From Ferruginibacter sp. (GTDB lineage Bacteria; Bacteroidota; Bacteroidia; Chitinophagales; Chitinophagaceae), in NCBI GenBank assembly GCA_017983695.1, contig JAGOAX010000001.1, positions 186,001 to 250,000 of the forward strand: DNA of 64,000 nt, read 5' to 3'. A program made the position numbers and the translations under genes. The notes beneath the pieces were generated by a model. That model ran no database searches. It had not been told where the DNA came from and saw only the letters and a list, made by a program, of their open reading frames with translations. This document shows positions 1-9,182 of the stretch, in pieces. The stretch's first letter is position 1. Each line of letters opens with the position of its first letter.

Positions 1-2
1 AC

Positions 3-281
3 TCTGTTTACCTCGACCTGTTTTTATACAGCAACCGCAATCTTTTTAACAGCGATTCGGCAAGTGCAAGGTCTTATGCCAATCAATTAATTCCTGAGAT
101 AAAAGCAGATTTAAAGGAATGGCGTGAATTTAACCGCCGGCATAAAAATCCCGTAGAACCCATTATACGCTGGATGTACGGAAAATATTTAGAGCGTAAT
201 CAACAACCGCAGGGCGTATTGAGTTACGACGAAGTAACCAGTTTTTTAATTGCGTATTATAAAAAATTCGGGAAGATATAA
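3..281 (+). CDS. C-terminal end of an unidentified protein (5' truncated by window)
   Basis: An open frame runs from the window edge (frame 3) to a TAA at 279-281, giving about 92 residues. It is rich in charged and aromatic residues, with a WRE/NRRH basic stretch in the middle and an LSYDEVTSFLIAYYKK-like helical tail. No catalytic motif is visible in this fragment and I do not recognise the family. The body of the gene lies to the left of the window. Only 45 bp separate it from the TspO gene, so the two may be co-transcribed. Confidence 0.6.
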   Translation, partial: SVYLDLFLYSNRNLFNSDSASARSYANQLIPEIKADLKEWREFNRRHKNPVEPIIRWMYGKYLERNQQPQGVLSYDEVTSFLIAYYKKFGKI

Positions 282-326
282 GCAGCTTTAGTTAAACTAT
301 TTTCCAGTTATACTGTTATAAGGTTA

Positions 327-788
327 ATGAAATTATTTATTTCTATTTTGATTCCGCTTTTAGTGGGAGGCATTGCAGGCTATTTTACTTCTTCGGGTGT
401 AGAGGGTTGGTATGCTACAGCAAACAAGCCATGGTTCAATCCACCCAACTGGATATTTGCCCCTGTATGGACGACACTTTATGTAATGATGGGTATTGCT
501 TTCTACCTGGTTTGGAGAACCGAAACCATCTCTTCATCGGTAAAACAGACCGCTGTAATTTTATTTGTAATACAATTAACGCTTAACTTTTTTTGGTCGC
601 TCATATTTTTTAAACTACAGCAACCCGGCTGGGCTTTTGCAGAAATTATAGTAATGTGGTTGGCAATATTATTCACCATTCTTTGGTTTGGAAAAATATC
701 TTCTACCGCTGCATGGTTGCTGGTCCCTTACATTTGTTGGGTAAGTTTTGCTTCGGTGTTAAATTATGCTATCTGGAAATTGAATTAA
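327..788 (+). CDS. tspO: TspO/MBR family tryptophan-rich sensory protein
   Basis: The 153-residue protein has five predicted membrane segments. Near residues 34-50 it carries the family signature: a W/F-NPPNWIF-PVW stretch followed by TLYVMMGIA. Tryptophans are abundant throughout and the length is normal for the family (150-160). TspO proteins are membrane proteins binding porphyrins and related ligands, linked to tetrapyrrole or stress signalling; the function in Bacteroidota is poorly known. The ATG start gives the first membrane helix intact. The gene stands alone, convergent with dcd. Confidence 0.93.
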   Translation: MKLFISILIPLLVGGIAGYFTSSGVEGWYATANKPWFNPPNWIFAPVWTTLYVMMGIAFYLVWRTETISSSVKQTAVILFVIQLTLNFFWSLIFFKLQQPGWAFAEIIVMWLAILFTILWFGKISSTAAWLLVPYICWVSFASVLNYAIWKLN

Positions 789-837
789 GAGTCTTTAATT
801 AAGCCCTGTCAGTCATCCATTGCCAGTTGTCTATCTT

Positions 838-1374
838 CTAAAATTTATTCTTCCACATCATACTTTCCACCGGTTTGTTTATCTGCCCGCTGTATTTGGC
901 GTTTTTCTTTTGGTTGTATTTTACTTCAATCTCTCCATCAACAGGAAAATAAATCAATTGGCCAATTGGCATTCCTTTATACACTCTTACAGGTTGCTTT
1001 ACCGAAATTTCAAGCGTCCAGTTACCACAAAAACCTACATCTCCTTTACCGGCTGTTGCATGAATATCAATACCCAAGCGGCCTGTAGAAGATTTGCCTT
1101 CTAAAAAAGGAACATGGGCATGAGTCTCGGTATATTCTTCAGTAACACCTAAATAAAACTCATGCGGCTGAAGTACATATCCTTCATCGGGTATTTCAAA
1201 ATGTTCGATGGTATTATGCTTTTTGGCATCTAATTCCTTATCAACATAACGGGCAAGGTCTTTTCCCAAATGCACATCATAACTGTTGCTGCCTAGGTCT
1301 TGCCTGTTATAGGGTACAATTTTAATAGTACCCTTTTCAATTTCTTCTAAAATCCTGGTGTCGCTTAAAATCAT
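838..1374 (-). CDS. dcd: dCTP deaminase
   Basis: The 178-residue protein matches the Dcd/dUTPase-fold family and should deaminate dCTP to dUTP for thymidylate synthesis in the cytoplasm. It starts MILSDxRI, has the QDLGSNSYDVHLG substrate loop near residues 25-40, and has the active-site stretch EGKSSTGRLG (Ser and Arg). About 25 residues later comes WTLEIS, holding the catalytic Glu. Length is slightly under the E. coli enzyme (193). Some relatives also have dUTPase activity, and this cannot be decided by eye. It is divergent from the PPTase gene across about 107 bp rich in repeated ATTCGT words. Confidence 0.92.
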   Translation of the reverse strand: MILSDTRILEEIEKGTIKIVPYNRQDLGSNSYDVHLGKDLARYVDKELDAKKHNTIEHFEIPDEGYVLQPHEFYLGVTEEYTETHAHVPFLEGKSSTGRLGIDIHATAGKGDVGFCGNWTLEISVKQPVRVYKGMPIGQLIYFPVDGEIEVKYNQKKNAKYSGQINKPVESMMWKNKF

Positions 1375-1481
1375 GTTGATTGGTTTATTGGTTGATTCGT
1401 TTATTAGTTAATTCGTGTAATTCGTTTTTATAATTCGTGTATTTGTTATCTTTCGCAAATATTCAATCTAAAATTGTTTAA

Positions 1482-2099
1482 ATGCCACTGGTTTATCAAC
1501 AAAATATTAACGCTGTTACCAAAATGGGCGTTTGGCATATTACCGAAACAGAAGATTTTTTTTTACAGCAGGTGCCCCTGCAAAAAGAAATTACACATTG
1601 GCATAAGAGATTGCAACACCTGGCCGGCAGGTACTTATTAAAAGAGCTGTACCCCGATTTTCCTTTACCACTCATTAAAATTGCCGATACCCGTAAACCT
1701 TTTTTAGAAGATGAGGCCTATCATTTTTCCATTTCGCATTGTGGAGATTATGCTGCTGTTATTGTAAGTAAAGAATACAGGGTTGGTGTAGATGTGGAGC
1801 TGGTAAATGATAAAATTGAAAAGATCATTCATAAATTTTTATCCCGCCAGGAAAAAACGTTACTGCCACCAAATGATATCAATACAACTGCAACCCTGCT
1901 TTGGAGTGTAAAAGAATCGGTGTATAAATGGAAAGGTTCCGGCGGGGTGGATTTCATTAAACACATCAATATCCAATCCATTGAAGAAAAGCAGGATGAA
2001 GGCGTGGTACATTGTTTATTTAATAAAGAAATTCCGCTACTGGTGCATTACCTGCATTTCAACAATAATTTTTTAACCTGGTTGTTAACTTTACACTAA
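1482..2099 (+). CDS. 4'-phosphopantetheinyl transferase superfamily protein
   Basis: The 205-residue Sfp/AcpT-type enzyme should transfer phosphopantetheine from CoA to a carrier-protein serine. The two diagnostic motifs are present. FSISHCGDY is followed by VGVDVEL, with the metal-binding Asp and Glu near residues 105-110. WSVKESVYKWKG follows near residues 147-158. Its target is probably the fatty-acid ACP, as no NRPS or PKS genes are in view. A TATCTTTC sequence at 1447-1454 resembles the Bacteroidota -7 element. The last 9 bp overlap the end of the convergent peptidase gene. Confidence 0.9.
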   Translation: MPLVYQQNINAVTKMGVWHITETEDFFLQQVPLQKEITHWHKRLQHLAGRYLLKELYPDFPLPLIKIADTRKPFLEDEAYHFSISHCGDYAAVIVSKEYRVGVDVELVNDKIEKIIHKFLSRQEKTLLPPNDINTTATLLWSVKESVYKWKGSGGVDFIKHINIQSIEEKQDEGVVHCLFNKEIPLLVHYLHFNNNFLTWLLTLH

Positions 2100-3164
2100 T
2101 GGTGTGGTCGTGGCCGGATCTTGGTTCAGCATATCAACCAGCGCAGCATATAATTCCGGGTACTTATTTTTTAATTGATGGGGTTTTTCAAAAAATATTT
2201 CTATACTCTCTGCCCAAAACTCCTGGAAGTTTTTTAAAGCATATTCCGAATACAGATCATTATCCGGCTGCGATTCCTGGTGAAATACTTTATTGCCGTA
2301 GTTATTAAAATCATCAAAGGTATCCCTGAAATTATGGTCTACATTTTCTTCTACAACAAAAGTCTGGTAATACAAAGCATGGGATAATTCATGCAACCCA
2401 ACGTTCTGTCCGTCGGTAGTATCTTCATACCCATGTAAAAAATGTTTCCAGCTAAGGTTGATGGCGTGGCCGCTAACATTACCTTCCAGCACACGTATGC
2501 TGGGGTGTACACCTAAAAATTCTTCGGGATAAACATGTATGTATTTAAAGTTGGGTAATACATATTTATCCAAGCCAAATGTTAACTGGATGGCGGCTGC
2601 ACTAATAAGTACCGGCATTTCTTTATACCCTTTGGTATCATGTATCTTAAATATCTTATCAGCAATAAAAACCTGCAGCCTTTCAGTAAATTTTCTTTTT
2701 TGTAGCTGCGATAATATCCTGTAATATGGAAATCTCTTGTTTAAAATTGTAATCAATTCAACATCAGTAAAATTCAAGATTTCGCCATAGTAAGTAAGAT
2801 ATGGAGAGACGCTTTTTTTATGTCTTTTAGTGGCGCTGCTGCTGAAAGTATTTGAACTGCTTTCCTCCGCCTCTTCTTCTTTTACATTTTTTTTAACCCG
2901 GATAAGAATGAAAATAAAAATTGCTATAAAAGCAATGATCATTGTATCGCTGGGCACATAATGTTCTTCTTTTTTTAACTGGCCGGGCTGTGCAAGTTTT
3001 TCTGCCTTGCTTAAAATGGTATAGAACGAATCAAGACTGCCTAATCCGGGTGGTGCTTCCCCGGGGCCAAGGTATATATCGGTATCCTTTGCACCCGGTA
3101 CAATGTAATTGGTAGAAGTGTTTTTTTCTGTTGTATAAATATGGTAGGTAGTATCAAAGGGCAT
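2091..3164 (-). CDS. MtfA-like M90 family zinc peptidase, membrane anchored
   Basis: The 357-residue protein has one transmembrane segment at about residues 74-90, a charged/Ser-rich linker, and a C-terminal metallopeptidase domain. The zinc motif HELSH is at 258-262. A downstream acidic stretch, EFWAES near 315-320, should give the third metal ligand, followed by the family-typical ending of ELYAALVDMLNQDP type. MtfA in E. coli is a cytosolic peptidase that binds the glucose-regulator Mlc. The membrane-anchored Bacteroidota form is different and its substrate is unknown. About 70 residues precede the membrane helix and show no signal peptide. Confidence 0.85.
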   Translation of the reverse strand: MPFDTTYHIYTTEKNTSTNYIVPGAKDTDIYLGPGEAPPGLGSLDSFYTILSKAEKLAQPGQLKKEEHYVPSDTMIIAFIAIFIFILIRVKKNVKEEEAEESSSNTFSSSATKRHKKSVSPYLTYYGEILNFTDVELITILNKRFPYYRILSQLQKRKFTERLQVFIADKIFKIHDTKGYKEMPVLISAAAIQLTFGLDKYVLPNFKYIHVYPEEFLGVHPSIRVLEGNVSGHAINLSWKHFLHGYEDTTDGQNVGLHELSHALYYQTFVVEENVDHNFRDTFDDFNNYGNKVFHQESQPDNDLYSEYALKNFQEFWAESIEIFFEKPHQLKNKYPELYAALVDMLNQDPATTTPLV

Positions 3165-3239
3165 AAATATATTTAGTGGGCCATGTCATCTTCATCGCCG
3201 CCATCAAGTATAAATGAATATCGCCAATTTACTATCAGT

Positions 3240-4550
3240 TTAGTCAATTTTATTCGATCCTTCTTCAAACTTTGCTTTCATCGTGGGATTTCCATGTGTA
3301 AGCTTTTTGATTGTTAGGTCTTCCGCTTTGTCATTTGCAAGACGAAGATTGTTTTCAGATGATAATAAGGCATCTTTGGTTTTTTGCAGATGGTTAATAG
3401 TTTTATCAATTTCTTCAATAGCTTCTTTAAATTTACGACTGGCTAAATCATAATTCCTTGCAAATCCATCCTTAAATGTTTTTATTTTGTCTTCAAAATT
3501 GGTGATATCAATATTTTGATTTCTTACCAAAGCAAGTTCTGCTTTATATTTTAGTGAATTCATTGCGGCATTACGAAGAAGGGTGATTATAGGAATAAAA
3601 AATTGAGGTCTAACAACATACATTTTCGAGTGTTTGTGTGAAACATCAACAATCCCTGAGTTATAAAGATCGCTTTCTGATTCTAAAAGTGAAACCAGAA
3701 CTGCATATTCACATTTTTTTTCTATACGGTCTTTATCTAGTTCTTTTAAGAAATCTTCGTTCCTTTTTTTTGTTGCTGTTTCATCACCTTCATTTTTCAT
3801 TTCGAACATTATCGAGATAATCTCATTCCCTGCTTCATCAGTTTCCCTGTAGATGTAATCACCTTTACTTCCAGACCTGGTATTGTTGTCTTTTTCAAAA
3901 TAAGATCTTTGAAAAGCTGTTGCACGAAGTTTGTTGAACTCGGTTTCACAATGCTGTTCAAGGGTTTCACCTAACATTTTGGTAGAGAGTCTAAGTTTCA
4001 TGTCCTTACGTAGAGCAATTTCTTCGTCTTTCCATTTAATGATATCCTCTTTTGTCTTAAGTTCGGCAGAGAACTTTTCACTCAAAGTTTTTTCACGTAA
4101 TTGTGCCTCTGTTTCCTTAAGCTCTAATTTGTTGACAAGTTCATCCCTTTCTTTTTCTATATTTTTAGTCGCTTCCACTACGGAAAGCTTTTTATCAGCG
4201 GTTAGCTGAGCTATTTCTATGTCTTTTCGTGTAAGCTCTTCCCGTAATGAATTTTTGAGATTTGCTTCTGCAAGTTTAATAGCCTCTTTTTTTTCTGTTT
4301 CTTTATTTTTTAAATCATTGGCAAGACTGTCACGTTCCATTTCAATTTTTTTAAAAGCTTCTGATGCCTTAAGTCTTAGATTCGCCTCAGCAATCTTCAC
4401 AGCATCTTCTTTCTCCTTTTCTGCAAGATTGAGGCGTTTTTGTAATTCTTCTTCGAATTGATGATCACGAACCTGCTTAAGAATAGCAGCAAAACCGGCT
4501 TCATCAACTTTAAAAGCCTTTTTGCAATTCGGGCAAATGATTTCGTTCAT
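3240..4550 (-). CDS. DUF2130 domain-containing coiled-coil protein
   Basis: The 436-residue protein opens with a CPNC zinc-ribbon half-motif (residues 6-9). A long coiled coil follows (about 30-190) with repeated E/K heptads and the recurring words Kx[17 protein letters not shown]. The globular DUF2130 region is at about 195-340, recognisable by [21 protein letters not shown] and [13 protein letters not shown]. The D...E-K arrangement there resembles a restriction-endonuclease-like fold, but activity is unproven. A second short coiled coil ends the protein. The biological role of the family is not established. It stands alone upstream of the tRNA-Leu gene. Confidence 0.85.
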   Translation of the reverse strand: MNEIICPNCKKAFKVDEAGFAAILKQVRDHQFEEELQKRLNLAEKEKEDAVKIAEANLRLKASEAFKKIEMERDSLANDLKNKETEKKEAIKLAEANLKNSLREELTRKDIEIAQLTADKKLSVVEATKNIEKERDELVNKLELKETEAQLREKTLSEKFSAELKTKEDIIKWKDEEIALRKDMKLRLSTKMLGETLEQHCETEFNKLRATAFQRSYFEKDNNTRSGSKGDYIYRETDEAGNEIISIMFEMKNEGDETATKKRNEDFLKELDKDRIEKKCEYAVLVSLLESESDLYNSGIVDVSHKHSKMYVVRPQFFIPIITLLRNAAMNSLKYKAELALVRNQNIDITNFEDKIKTFKDGFARNYDLASRKFKEAIEEIDKTINHLQKTKDALLSSENNLRLANDKAEDLTIKKLTHGNPTMKAKFEEGSNKID

Positions 4551-4642
4551 ATAGATAAAGTTTATTTTATTTAAGTTTTAACCCGTGGCCACAATTAAGG
4601 CATGTAATATCTGTTGCCATTGTATATTTTTTTACAAGATAA

Positions 4643-4678
4643 TTAAAAATAAAAAGCTTCTCAAATATGAGAAGCTTT
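4643..4678 (-). terminator. Rho-independent terminator of tRNA-Leu
   Basis: A perfect 11-bp inverted repeat (4653-4663 with 4668-4678, loop AATA) is followed on the minus strand by a T-rich run. It begins 1 nt beyond the discriminator base of the tRNA, so it ends the tRNA transcript. Confidence 0.85.
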
Positions 4679-4679
4679 G

Positions 4680-4763
4680 TGCCCAGAACAGGATTCGAAC
4701 CTGCACATCCTTGCGAACGCTGCCACCTGAAGGCAGTGCGTCTACCAATTTCGCCATCTGGGC
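4680..4763 (-). tRNA. tRNA-Leu (anticodon CAG)
   Basis: On the minus strand the acceptor arm GCCCAGA pairs with TCTGGGC. The D-arm contains AAATTGGTAGACGC, the anticodon stem CTGCC/GGCAG encloses TTCAGGT with anticodon CAG, and a long class II variable arm follows. The T-arm carries GGTTCGAATCC. The discriminator is A and the CCA end is not encoded. A consensus-like -7 box (CAAATGTA on the plus strand, 4883-4890) lies about 120 bp upstream but lacks a well-spaced -33 element. Confidence 0.95.
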
Positions 4764-4913
4764 GGTTTGGTTAATTTGTTTATTAGTTAATTGGTAAGCT
4801 TTAAAAGTAAAAAATTACCAACAGACTAAAGAACTGCCCAATAAACCAGTTAACCAGTAAACTAATTAACTATTGTGGGTTGCAAATGTAAATTAAAATC
4901 GGTCTCCAAAAAA

Positions 4914-5837
4914 CTATATCTGCTTTCTTTTCCAGCCAATCATTACAACGCCGGCAATTACCAGTATGGTTCCAAAGATCTGAGCGGCAAAAATTTGTTC
5001 GCCTAAAATAAAATGGGCTTGTATAATGGTACTTACCGGACCAATACTGGAAACAATGGCTACATTATTAGAGCCCATCTTTTTTAATCCTGCCGAAATT
5101 AAAAAAGACGGAATAACAGTTGCCACCACGGCAATCAGGATTCCATAGAGCCAGAATTTAGTATTACCAGATTCTATTACTGTAAAGTTGCCATTAATTA
5201 CAAAATGCAGCAGCACCCCTACTGCCGCAACCGTCATGGCATAAGCAGTAAATTTAGTAGCGCCTATTTGTGGAATTAACTGGCCGCTGCCGGCTACAAA
5301 AAAACCATAGGTAATGGCACATAAAAAAATGAGCAGGCTGCCATAATAAAAATTAGGGGTCCCGGTATCCAGTTTCAATTCGCCATAAAATGCAACCGCA
5401 GTTCCAAAGTAAGTTAACAGTAACGCCATTTTTTGAATGGTTGAAACCTTTTGTTTATAAACCAAAGTTGTGATCAGCATTGTAATGGTGGGATACAAAA
5501 ATAAAATCAACCGCTCCAGCCCTGCAGAAATATATTGCAGGCCCACAAAATCTAAAAAGCTGCTGAGATAATAACCCGATAAGCCAAGTATAATTAAAAA
5601 CCACCATTGTTTACCAGTTAGTTTTTTATTCTCCTCCTGGTTGGTTTTATAAAATGCAACAATTAAATAAAATGGTACGGCACAGATCATACGCACCGCT
5701 AACAAACTCAGTGCATCTACTTTTATATCGGCAAAAGCTTTTTTTACAATTACGGCTTTGGTAGAAAATAAAATTGCACCGATAAAGGTTACAACAAATC
5801 CTGCAACAGAAATTTTTATTTTAGCCTCTTTACTCAT
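4914..5837 (-). CDS. DMT-superfamily (EamA) transporter
   Basis: The 307-residue protein has ten hydrophobic helices in two EamA halves. Each begins with the G-A-x-L/F-S-x-K-A type stretch typical of drug/metabolite transporters (first half GAILFSTKAVIVKKA near residues 20-34). The second half holds GPVSTIIQAHFILGE near 263-277. Such proteins export metabolites or amino acids across the inner membrane; the substrate cannot be inferred. It lies 121 bp downstream of dapD on the same strand, separated by a hairpin ending 10 nt before the start codon. Confidence 0.85.
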   Translation of the reverse strand: MSKEAKIKISVAGFVVTFIGAILFSTKAVIVKKAFADIKVDALSLLAVRMICAVPFYLIVAFYKTNQEENKKLTGKQWWFLIILGLSGYYLSSFLDFVGLQYISAGLERLILFLYPTITMLITTLVYKQKVSTIQKMALLLTYFGTAVAFYGELKLDTGTPNFYYGSLLIFLCAITYGFFVAGSGQLIPQIGATKFTAYAMTVAAVGVLLHFVINGNFTVIESGNTKFWLYGILIAVVATVIPSFLISAGLKKMGSNNVAIVSSIGPVSTIIQAHFILGEQIFAAQIFGTILVIAGVVMIGWKRKQI

Positions 5838-5840
5838 AAA

Positions 5841-5871
5841 AAAATTAACCCCGACGAACAGTATCGGGGTT
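5841..5871 (-). terminator. Hairpin with T-run between dapD and the DMT gene
   Basis: AACCCCGA (5847-5854) pairs with TCGGGGTT (5864-5871). On the minus strand it is followed by TTAATTTTTTT and then directly by the ATG of the transporter. It has the form of an intrinsic terminator for dapD but sits right at the next gene's start, so it may also act as an attenuator. Confidence 0.65.
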
Positions 5872-5958
5872 TCGAAAATGATATCTATACTTTCCTTAAA
5901 AGTGCAATTGCAAATTCAAAATTTTAGTCAATAATTTCACCCCTTTAGGGGATGGGGG

Positions 5959-6765
5959 TTATGCACTTACATTAAAATCTCTCAACGCATCATTTAAACT
6001 TGTTTTTAAATCTGTACTTGCTTTGCGTTGCCCGATAATTAAAGCACAACCCACACCAAACTCACCAGCAGGGAATTTTTTGTTATAGCTGCCGGGTATC
6101 ACCACACTTCTTGCAGGCACCCTGCCTTTCATTTCAACTGGGGTACTGCCGCTTACATCAATAATTTTTGTTGATTGTGTCAATACCACATTAGCACCCA
6201 GCACTGCTTCTTTTTCAACGATCACACCCTCAACTACAATACAACGGCTGCCTATAAAACAACCATCTTCTATAATAACCGGGCTTGCCTGTAATGGCTC
6301 TAATACACCACCAATACCTACACCACCACTTAAATGCACACCTTTACCAATCTGTGCACAACTGCCTACTGTTGCCCAGGTATCAACCATGGTACCTTCA
6401 TCAACATAAGCGCCAATATTTACATAGCTTGGCATCAGCACCACATTCTTTGCCAAATAAGCTCCATATCTTGCCACCGCATGAGGTACAGCCCTTACAC
6501 CTAATGATGCATAATCACTTTTTAATTTCATTTTATCGTAAAACTCAAAAGGTGGCAATGTAAATGTTTCCATTTGCTGAATACCAAAATACATCAGTAT
6601 GGCTTGCTTTACCCATTCATTTACTACCCAACCACTTTCCGATGGCGCAGCAGTTCTTAACCTGCCTTTATCCACTTCTTCAATAACTGCCCTTACTGCA
6701 TCTGAATATTTAGTGTCTTTCAATAATTCCCTGTTGCTCCAGGCTTCTAATATCAAATCTTTCAT
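5959..6765 (-). CDS. dapD: 2,3,4,5-tetrahydropyridine-2,6-dicarboxylate N-succinyltransferase
   Basis: The 268-residue enzyme of lysine/diaminopimelate synthesis uses succinyl-CoA to succinylate tetrahydrodipicolinate in the cytoplasm. Its N-terminal part is helical. From about residue 100 the left-handed beta-helix hexapeptide repeats are clear: AYVDEGTMVDTWATVGSCAQ, then GVGIGGVLEP. DGCFIGSRC and the C-terminal region with PAGEFGVGCALIIGQ follow. Length matches the family (about 270). A TATGTTTG -7-like box (CAAACATA on the plus strand, 6781-6788) lies 16 bp before the start, without a good -33 element. Confidence 0.95.
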   Translation of the reverse strand: MKDLILEAWSNRELLKDTKYSDAVRAVIEEVDKGRLRTAAPSESGWVVNEWVKQAILMYFGIQQMETFTLPPFEFYDKMKLKSDYASLGVRAVPHAVARYGAYLAKNVVLMPSYVNIGAYVDEGTMVDTWATVGSCAQIGKGVHLSGGVGIGGVLEPLQASPVIIEDGCFIGSRCIVVEGVIVEKEAVLGANVVLTQSTKIIDVSGSTPVEMKGRVPARSVVIPGSYNKKFPAGEFGVGCALIIGQRKASTDLKTSLNDALRDFNVSA

Positions 6766-6845
6766 CTTTTAAAATTTTTGCAAACATAATAAATAAAATA
6801 GTTGATTTTTGTAACCGGACATTTTTATGGCTATTTGGCTTCATT

Positions 6846-6880
6846 GGCGTCGCACTCTTCAACTGAATATCTTTATTCAG
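6846..6880. repeat. Intergenic repeat copy A plus small hairpin
   Basis: The 19-mer GGCGTCGCACTCTTCAACT (6846-6864) recurs exactly, in the same orientation, at 53968-53986 in the nuoE-nuoF region. Here it leads into a perfect 7-bp stem (CTGAATA 6863-6869 with TATTCAG 6874-6880). Both copies are in non-coding DNA. Confidence 0.6.
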
Positions 6881-6924
6881 CAATAATTTGCTACCCTTTA
6901 TTAAATAGCTACCCATTTTTAATT

Positions 6925-7929
6925 TTGAAACAACCGCAAAACATATTAATTCGCTTACCCAACTGGCTGGGAGATATGGTAATGAGTACTGCTTTTGTAA
7001 AAGCGGTACAACAGCAATATCCCAATGCCGCAATAGATGTAATTGCAAAAAAGGATATTGATTTCTTACTGGACTATTTTCCAAAATATAACCAGCATTT
7101 TATTTTTGATAAGGAAGCCTACAAGGGTTTAAGCGGCGCTTATAAATTTGGCAAACAATTACGGCAACAAAAACAGTATGATATTTTTTTCTGCCTGCCC
7201 GATTCATTATCATCGGCAGTAATGGCTTATGGAACCGGCGCAACAAAAAGAGCAGGCTTTAAAAAAGAGCTACGTTCTATACTGCTCACCAACGCTTATC
7301 AAAAGAAAAAAAGTCTGCACCGTGTAGAAGAATATGTAGATCTATTGCAACAATTTATTAAAACAACAATTGCTGTACCGCCTGTTGAATTAAATACTAC
7401 AACAAAGGAAAAGAAAAATGCGGTTATCATAAATATCAATTCCGAAGCAAGCTCAAGACGATTGCCTGCAGCAAAAGCAGTAAGCATCATTAACGCAGTA
7501 AGAAAACAAATTACAGAAGAGATCATTTTAATTGGCAGCCCGAAAGAAAAAGTATTTGTTGATGAAGTGTACCAGCAACTACATAACAAAAGCAATATTA
7601 CCAATAGCGCAGGAAAAACTACACTGCAAGAGTTAATAAATTTATTGGGCAGCTGCCCTGTTATGCTGACTACAGACAGCGGCCCTGCACATGTTGCCAA
7701 TGCATTGGGTACACATACAGTAGTTTTATTTGGCGCCGGCAACGAAAACAACACCGCACCTTACAATAAAACCAATCGTTCCATTATCCGTCTTGCACAA
7801 TTGCCCTGCGAACCCTGCGTAAACAACACCTGTAAATTATACGATGCACCAAAATGCCTGGCTATGCTTGATGAAAACATAATTGTGCAACAGGTTGTTG
7901 CTGCAATAAAAACAAAACAAACCAGCTGA
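6925..7929 (+). CDS. Glycosyltransferase family 9 (heptosyltransferase-like)
   Basis: I place the start at TTG 6925 (LKQPQNILIRLPNWLGD...). The earlier in-frame ATG at 6802 would add a 41-residue tail unlike the family and run through the repeat. The mature N-terminus IRLPNWLGDMVMSTAFV is the ADP-heptose:LPS heptosyltransferase (WaaF/WaaC) signature. The C-terminal half has LTTDSGPAHVANALGTHTVVLFG, the nucleotide-sugar site. It should add a sugar to lipopolysaccharide or lipooligosaccharide core at the cytoplasmic face. The donor sugar is not certain in Bacteroidota. Its stop overlaps the next start by 1 nt, implying translational coupling to tsaC. Confidence 0.87.
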   Translation: MKQPQNILIRLPNWLGDMVMSTAFVKAVQQQYPNAAIDVIAKKDIDFLLDYFPKYNQHFIFDKEAYKGLSGAYKFGKQLRQQKQYDIFFCLPDSLSSAVMAYGTGATKRAGFKKELRSILLTNAYQKKKSLHRVEEYVDLLQQFIKTTIAVPPVELNTTTKEKKNAVIININSEASSRRLPAAKAVSIINAVRKQITEEIILIGSPKEKVFVDEVYQQLHNKSNITNSAGKTTLQELINLLGSCPVMLTTDSGPAHVANALGTHTVVLFGAGNENNTAPYNKTNRSIIRLAQLPCEPCVNNTCKLYDAPKCLAMLDENIIVQQVVAAIKTKQTS

Positions 7930-8498
7930 TGCCTTTTACAAAAGATATAGAAGCCTGTATAAAAACATTGCAAGATGGTGGACTTATCCTCTACCCCACC
8001 GATACTATTTGGGGTATTGGCTGCGATGCCACCAATGAAGAAGCTGTAACAAAAATTTATAGTTTAAAAAAACGTGCCGATGAAAAAAATATGATTGTTT
8101 TACTGGCTGCAGCAAAAGATTTACTCCAATACATTACTCAACCACCACCTGGCATTTTCGATTATCTAAAAGAATTAAACAAACCAACTACCGTAATTTA
8201 TGAGGGCGCAATAAATGTAGCAGATAACCTTGTTAATAAAGATGGCAGCATTGCCATCCGAATTGTAAAAGATGAATTTTGCAAACAACTGGTTAAGCGT
8301 TTTAGAAAACCTATCGTGTCAACTTCTGCAAATATCAGCGGCGCACCATCGCCGCAGAATTTTACAGCTATAGATGCCGTAATAAAAAACGGTGTTGACT
8401 ATATTGTTCAACACCGTCGTGATGATGTAACACCAACCGCACCATCAACTATTGTAAAATGGAACGCAGATGGCTCTCTCCACATTCTGCGTCCCTGA
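7929..8498 (+). CDS. tsaC: L-threonylcarbamoyladenylate synthase (Sua5/YciO/YrdC)
   Basis: The 189-residue enzyme makes threonylcarbamoyl-AMP for the t6A37 modification of ANN-decoding tRNAs. It shows LILYPTDTIWGIGCDA near the N-terminus, KKR at the nucleotide site, SIAIRIVKD, and IVSTSANISGAPSP, all hallmark YrdC-domain stretches. It is a single-domain protein of TsaC type, lacking the Sua5 C-terminal domain. ATG 7929 overlaps the TGA of the glycosyltransferase. Confidence 0.93.
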   Translation: MPFTKDIEACIKTLQDGGLILYPTDTIWGIGCDATNEEAVTKIYSLKKRADEKNMIVLLAAAKDLLQYITQPPPGIFDYLKELNKPTTVIYEGAINVADNLVNKDGSIAIRIVKDEFCKQLVKRFRKPIVSTSANISGAPSPQNFTAIDAVIKNGVDYIVQHRRDDVTPTAPSTIVKWNADGSLHILRP

Positions 8499-8516
8499 TT
8501 TTGTAATAATAACTAG

Positions 8517-9095
8517 TTATAACGCAATCCCTACTCCTAACTGGGCGCTCTGGTTAGTCCACTTATCTTTATTGTCAATATCATTTATATTATTAAGGCC
8601 AATTGCATAACGGCCATAAATCCTGAAATGAGAAAGTTTTAATTGAATACCACCCAGCATACTCAGGTCGCCGCCTTTAAAAGCATTTTTGCCATTTTCA
8701 ATTAAGGTATTACTCTTATTAAGCAACACTCCAAATTGAGGGCCTACCTGCAGTGCTAAAAGTTTACTGGCATTATAATTCAATAACAAAGGGATACTTA
8801 AATACTGGAGTTGTACAGTACCTAATTTATTAAATTTATATATGTCGCTGAATTTACTGGAGCTGTCTACATTAACCTGGTTAAATAATACCTCGGGTTG
8901 TATAGCAAATTTTTTGCCCAGGCCAATGGTAGCAAAGCCACCAAGGTGGTAACCATAGGTAAATTGGTCTTTAAAAGTTTGTCCGCTTATTTTGTTAATG
9001 GTAGCACCTCCCTTGGCGCCAATTTTAAAACTTTGCGAAAATGCAGTAACACTGATGATGCTGATTACAGCAGTTAATAAGAGCTTTGTTTTCAT
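8517..9095 (-). CDS. Outer-membrane beta-barrel protein (porin-family, PorT-like)
   Basis: The 192-residue protein has a cleavable signal peptide (MKTKLLLTAVISIISVTAFSQ). FKIGAKGGATINK follows, the usual opening strand of Bacteroidota outer-membrane beta-barrel domain proteins, and then alternating strands such as FAIQPEVLFNQ and LQYLSIPLLLNY. It ends in QLGVGIAL. It is probably a small eight-stranded barrel of unknown ligand. It follows a 336-residue barrel gene on the same strand. Confidence 0.8.
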   Translation of the reverse strand: MKTKLLLTAVISIISVTAFSQSFKIGAKGGATINKISGQTFKDQFTYGYHLGGFATIGLGKKFAIQPEVLFNQVNVDSSSKFSDIYKFNKLGTVQLQYLSIPLLLNYNASKLLALQVGPQFGVLLNKSNTLIENGKNAFKGGDLSMLGGIQLKLSHFRIYGRYAIGLNNINDIDNKDKWTNQSAQLGVGIAL

Positions 9096-9134
9096 GATTA
9101 AATTAATTTAGTTATCTCCCTAACGTTCAAGTTA

Positions 9135-9149
9135 TATGCCAATGGCATA
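9135..9149. repeat. 15-bp palindrome between two outer-membrane protein genes
   Basis: TATGCCA-A-TGGCATA is a perfect palindrome located 40 bp upstream of the start of the 8517-9095 gene. It could be an operator or a short hairpin in the leader; there is no T-run, so a terminator is unlikely. Confidence 0.45.
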
Positions 9150-9182
9150 AGGAGTTATCTAATGTTTTGTTAAGACAGTTTT

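Noticed and set aside
2099..2724. Plus-strand small frames opposite the M90 peptidase
   Set aside because: Antisense shadows of a clear coding gene.
6802..6924. Longer start (ATG 6802) for the glycosyltransferase
   Set aside because: The extra 41 residues are unlike the family, cross the intergenic repeat and the divergent dapD upstream region; TTG 6925 gives a normal GT9 N-terminus.
6710..7084. Minus-strand 124-codon frame overlapping dapD and the glycosyltransferase
   Set aside because: It overlaps two clear genes in other frames and shows no family features.
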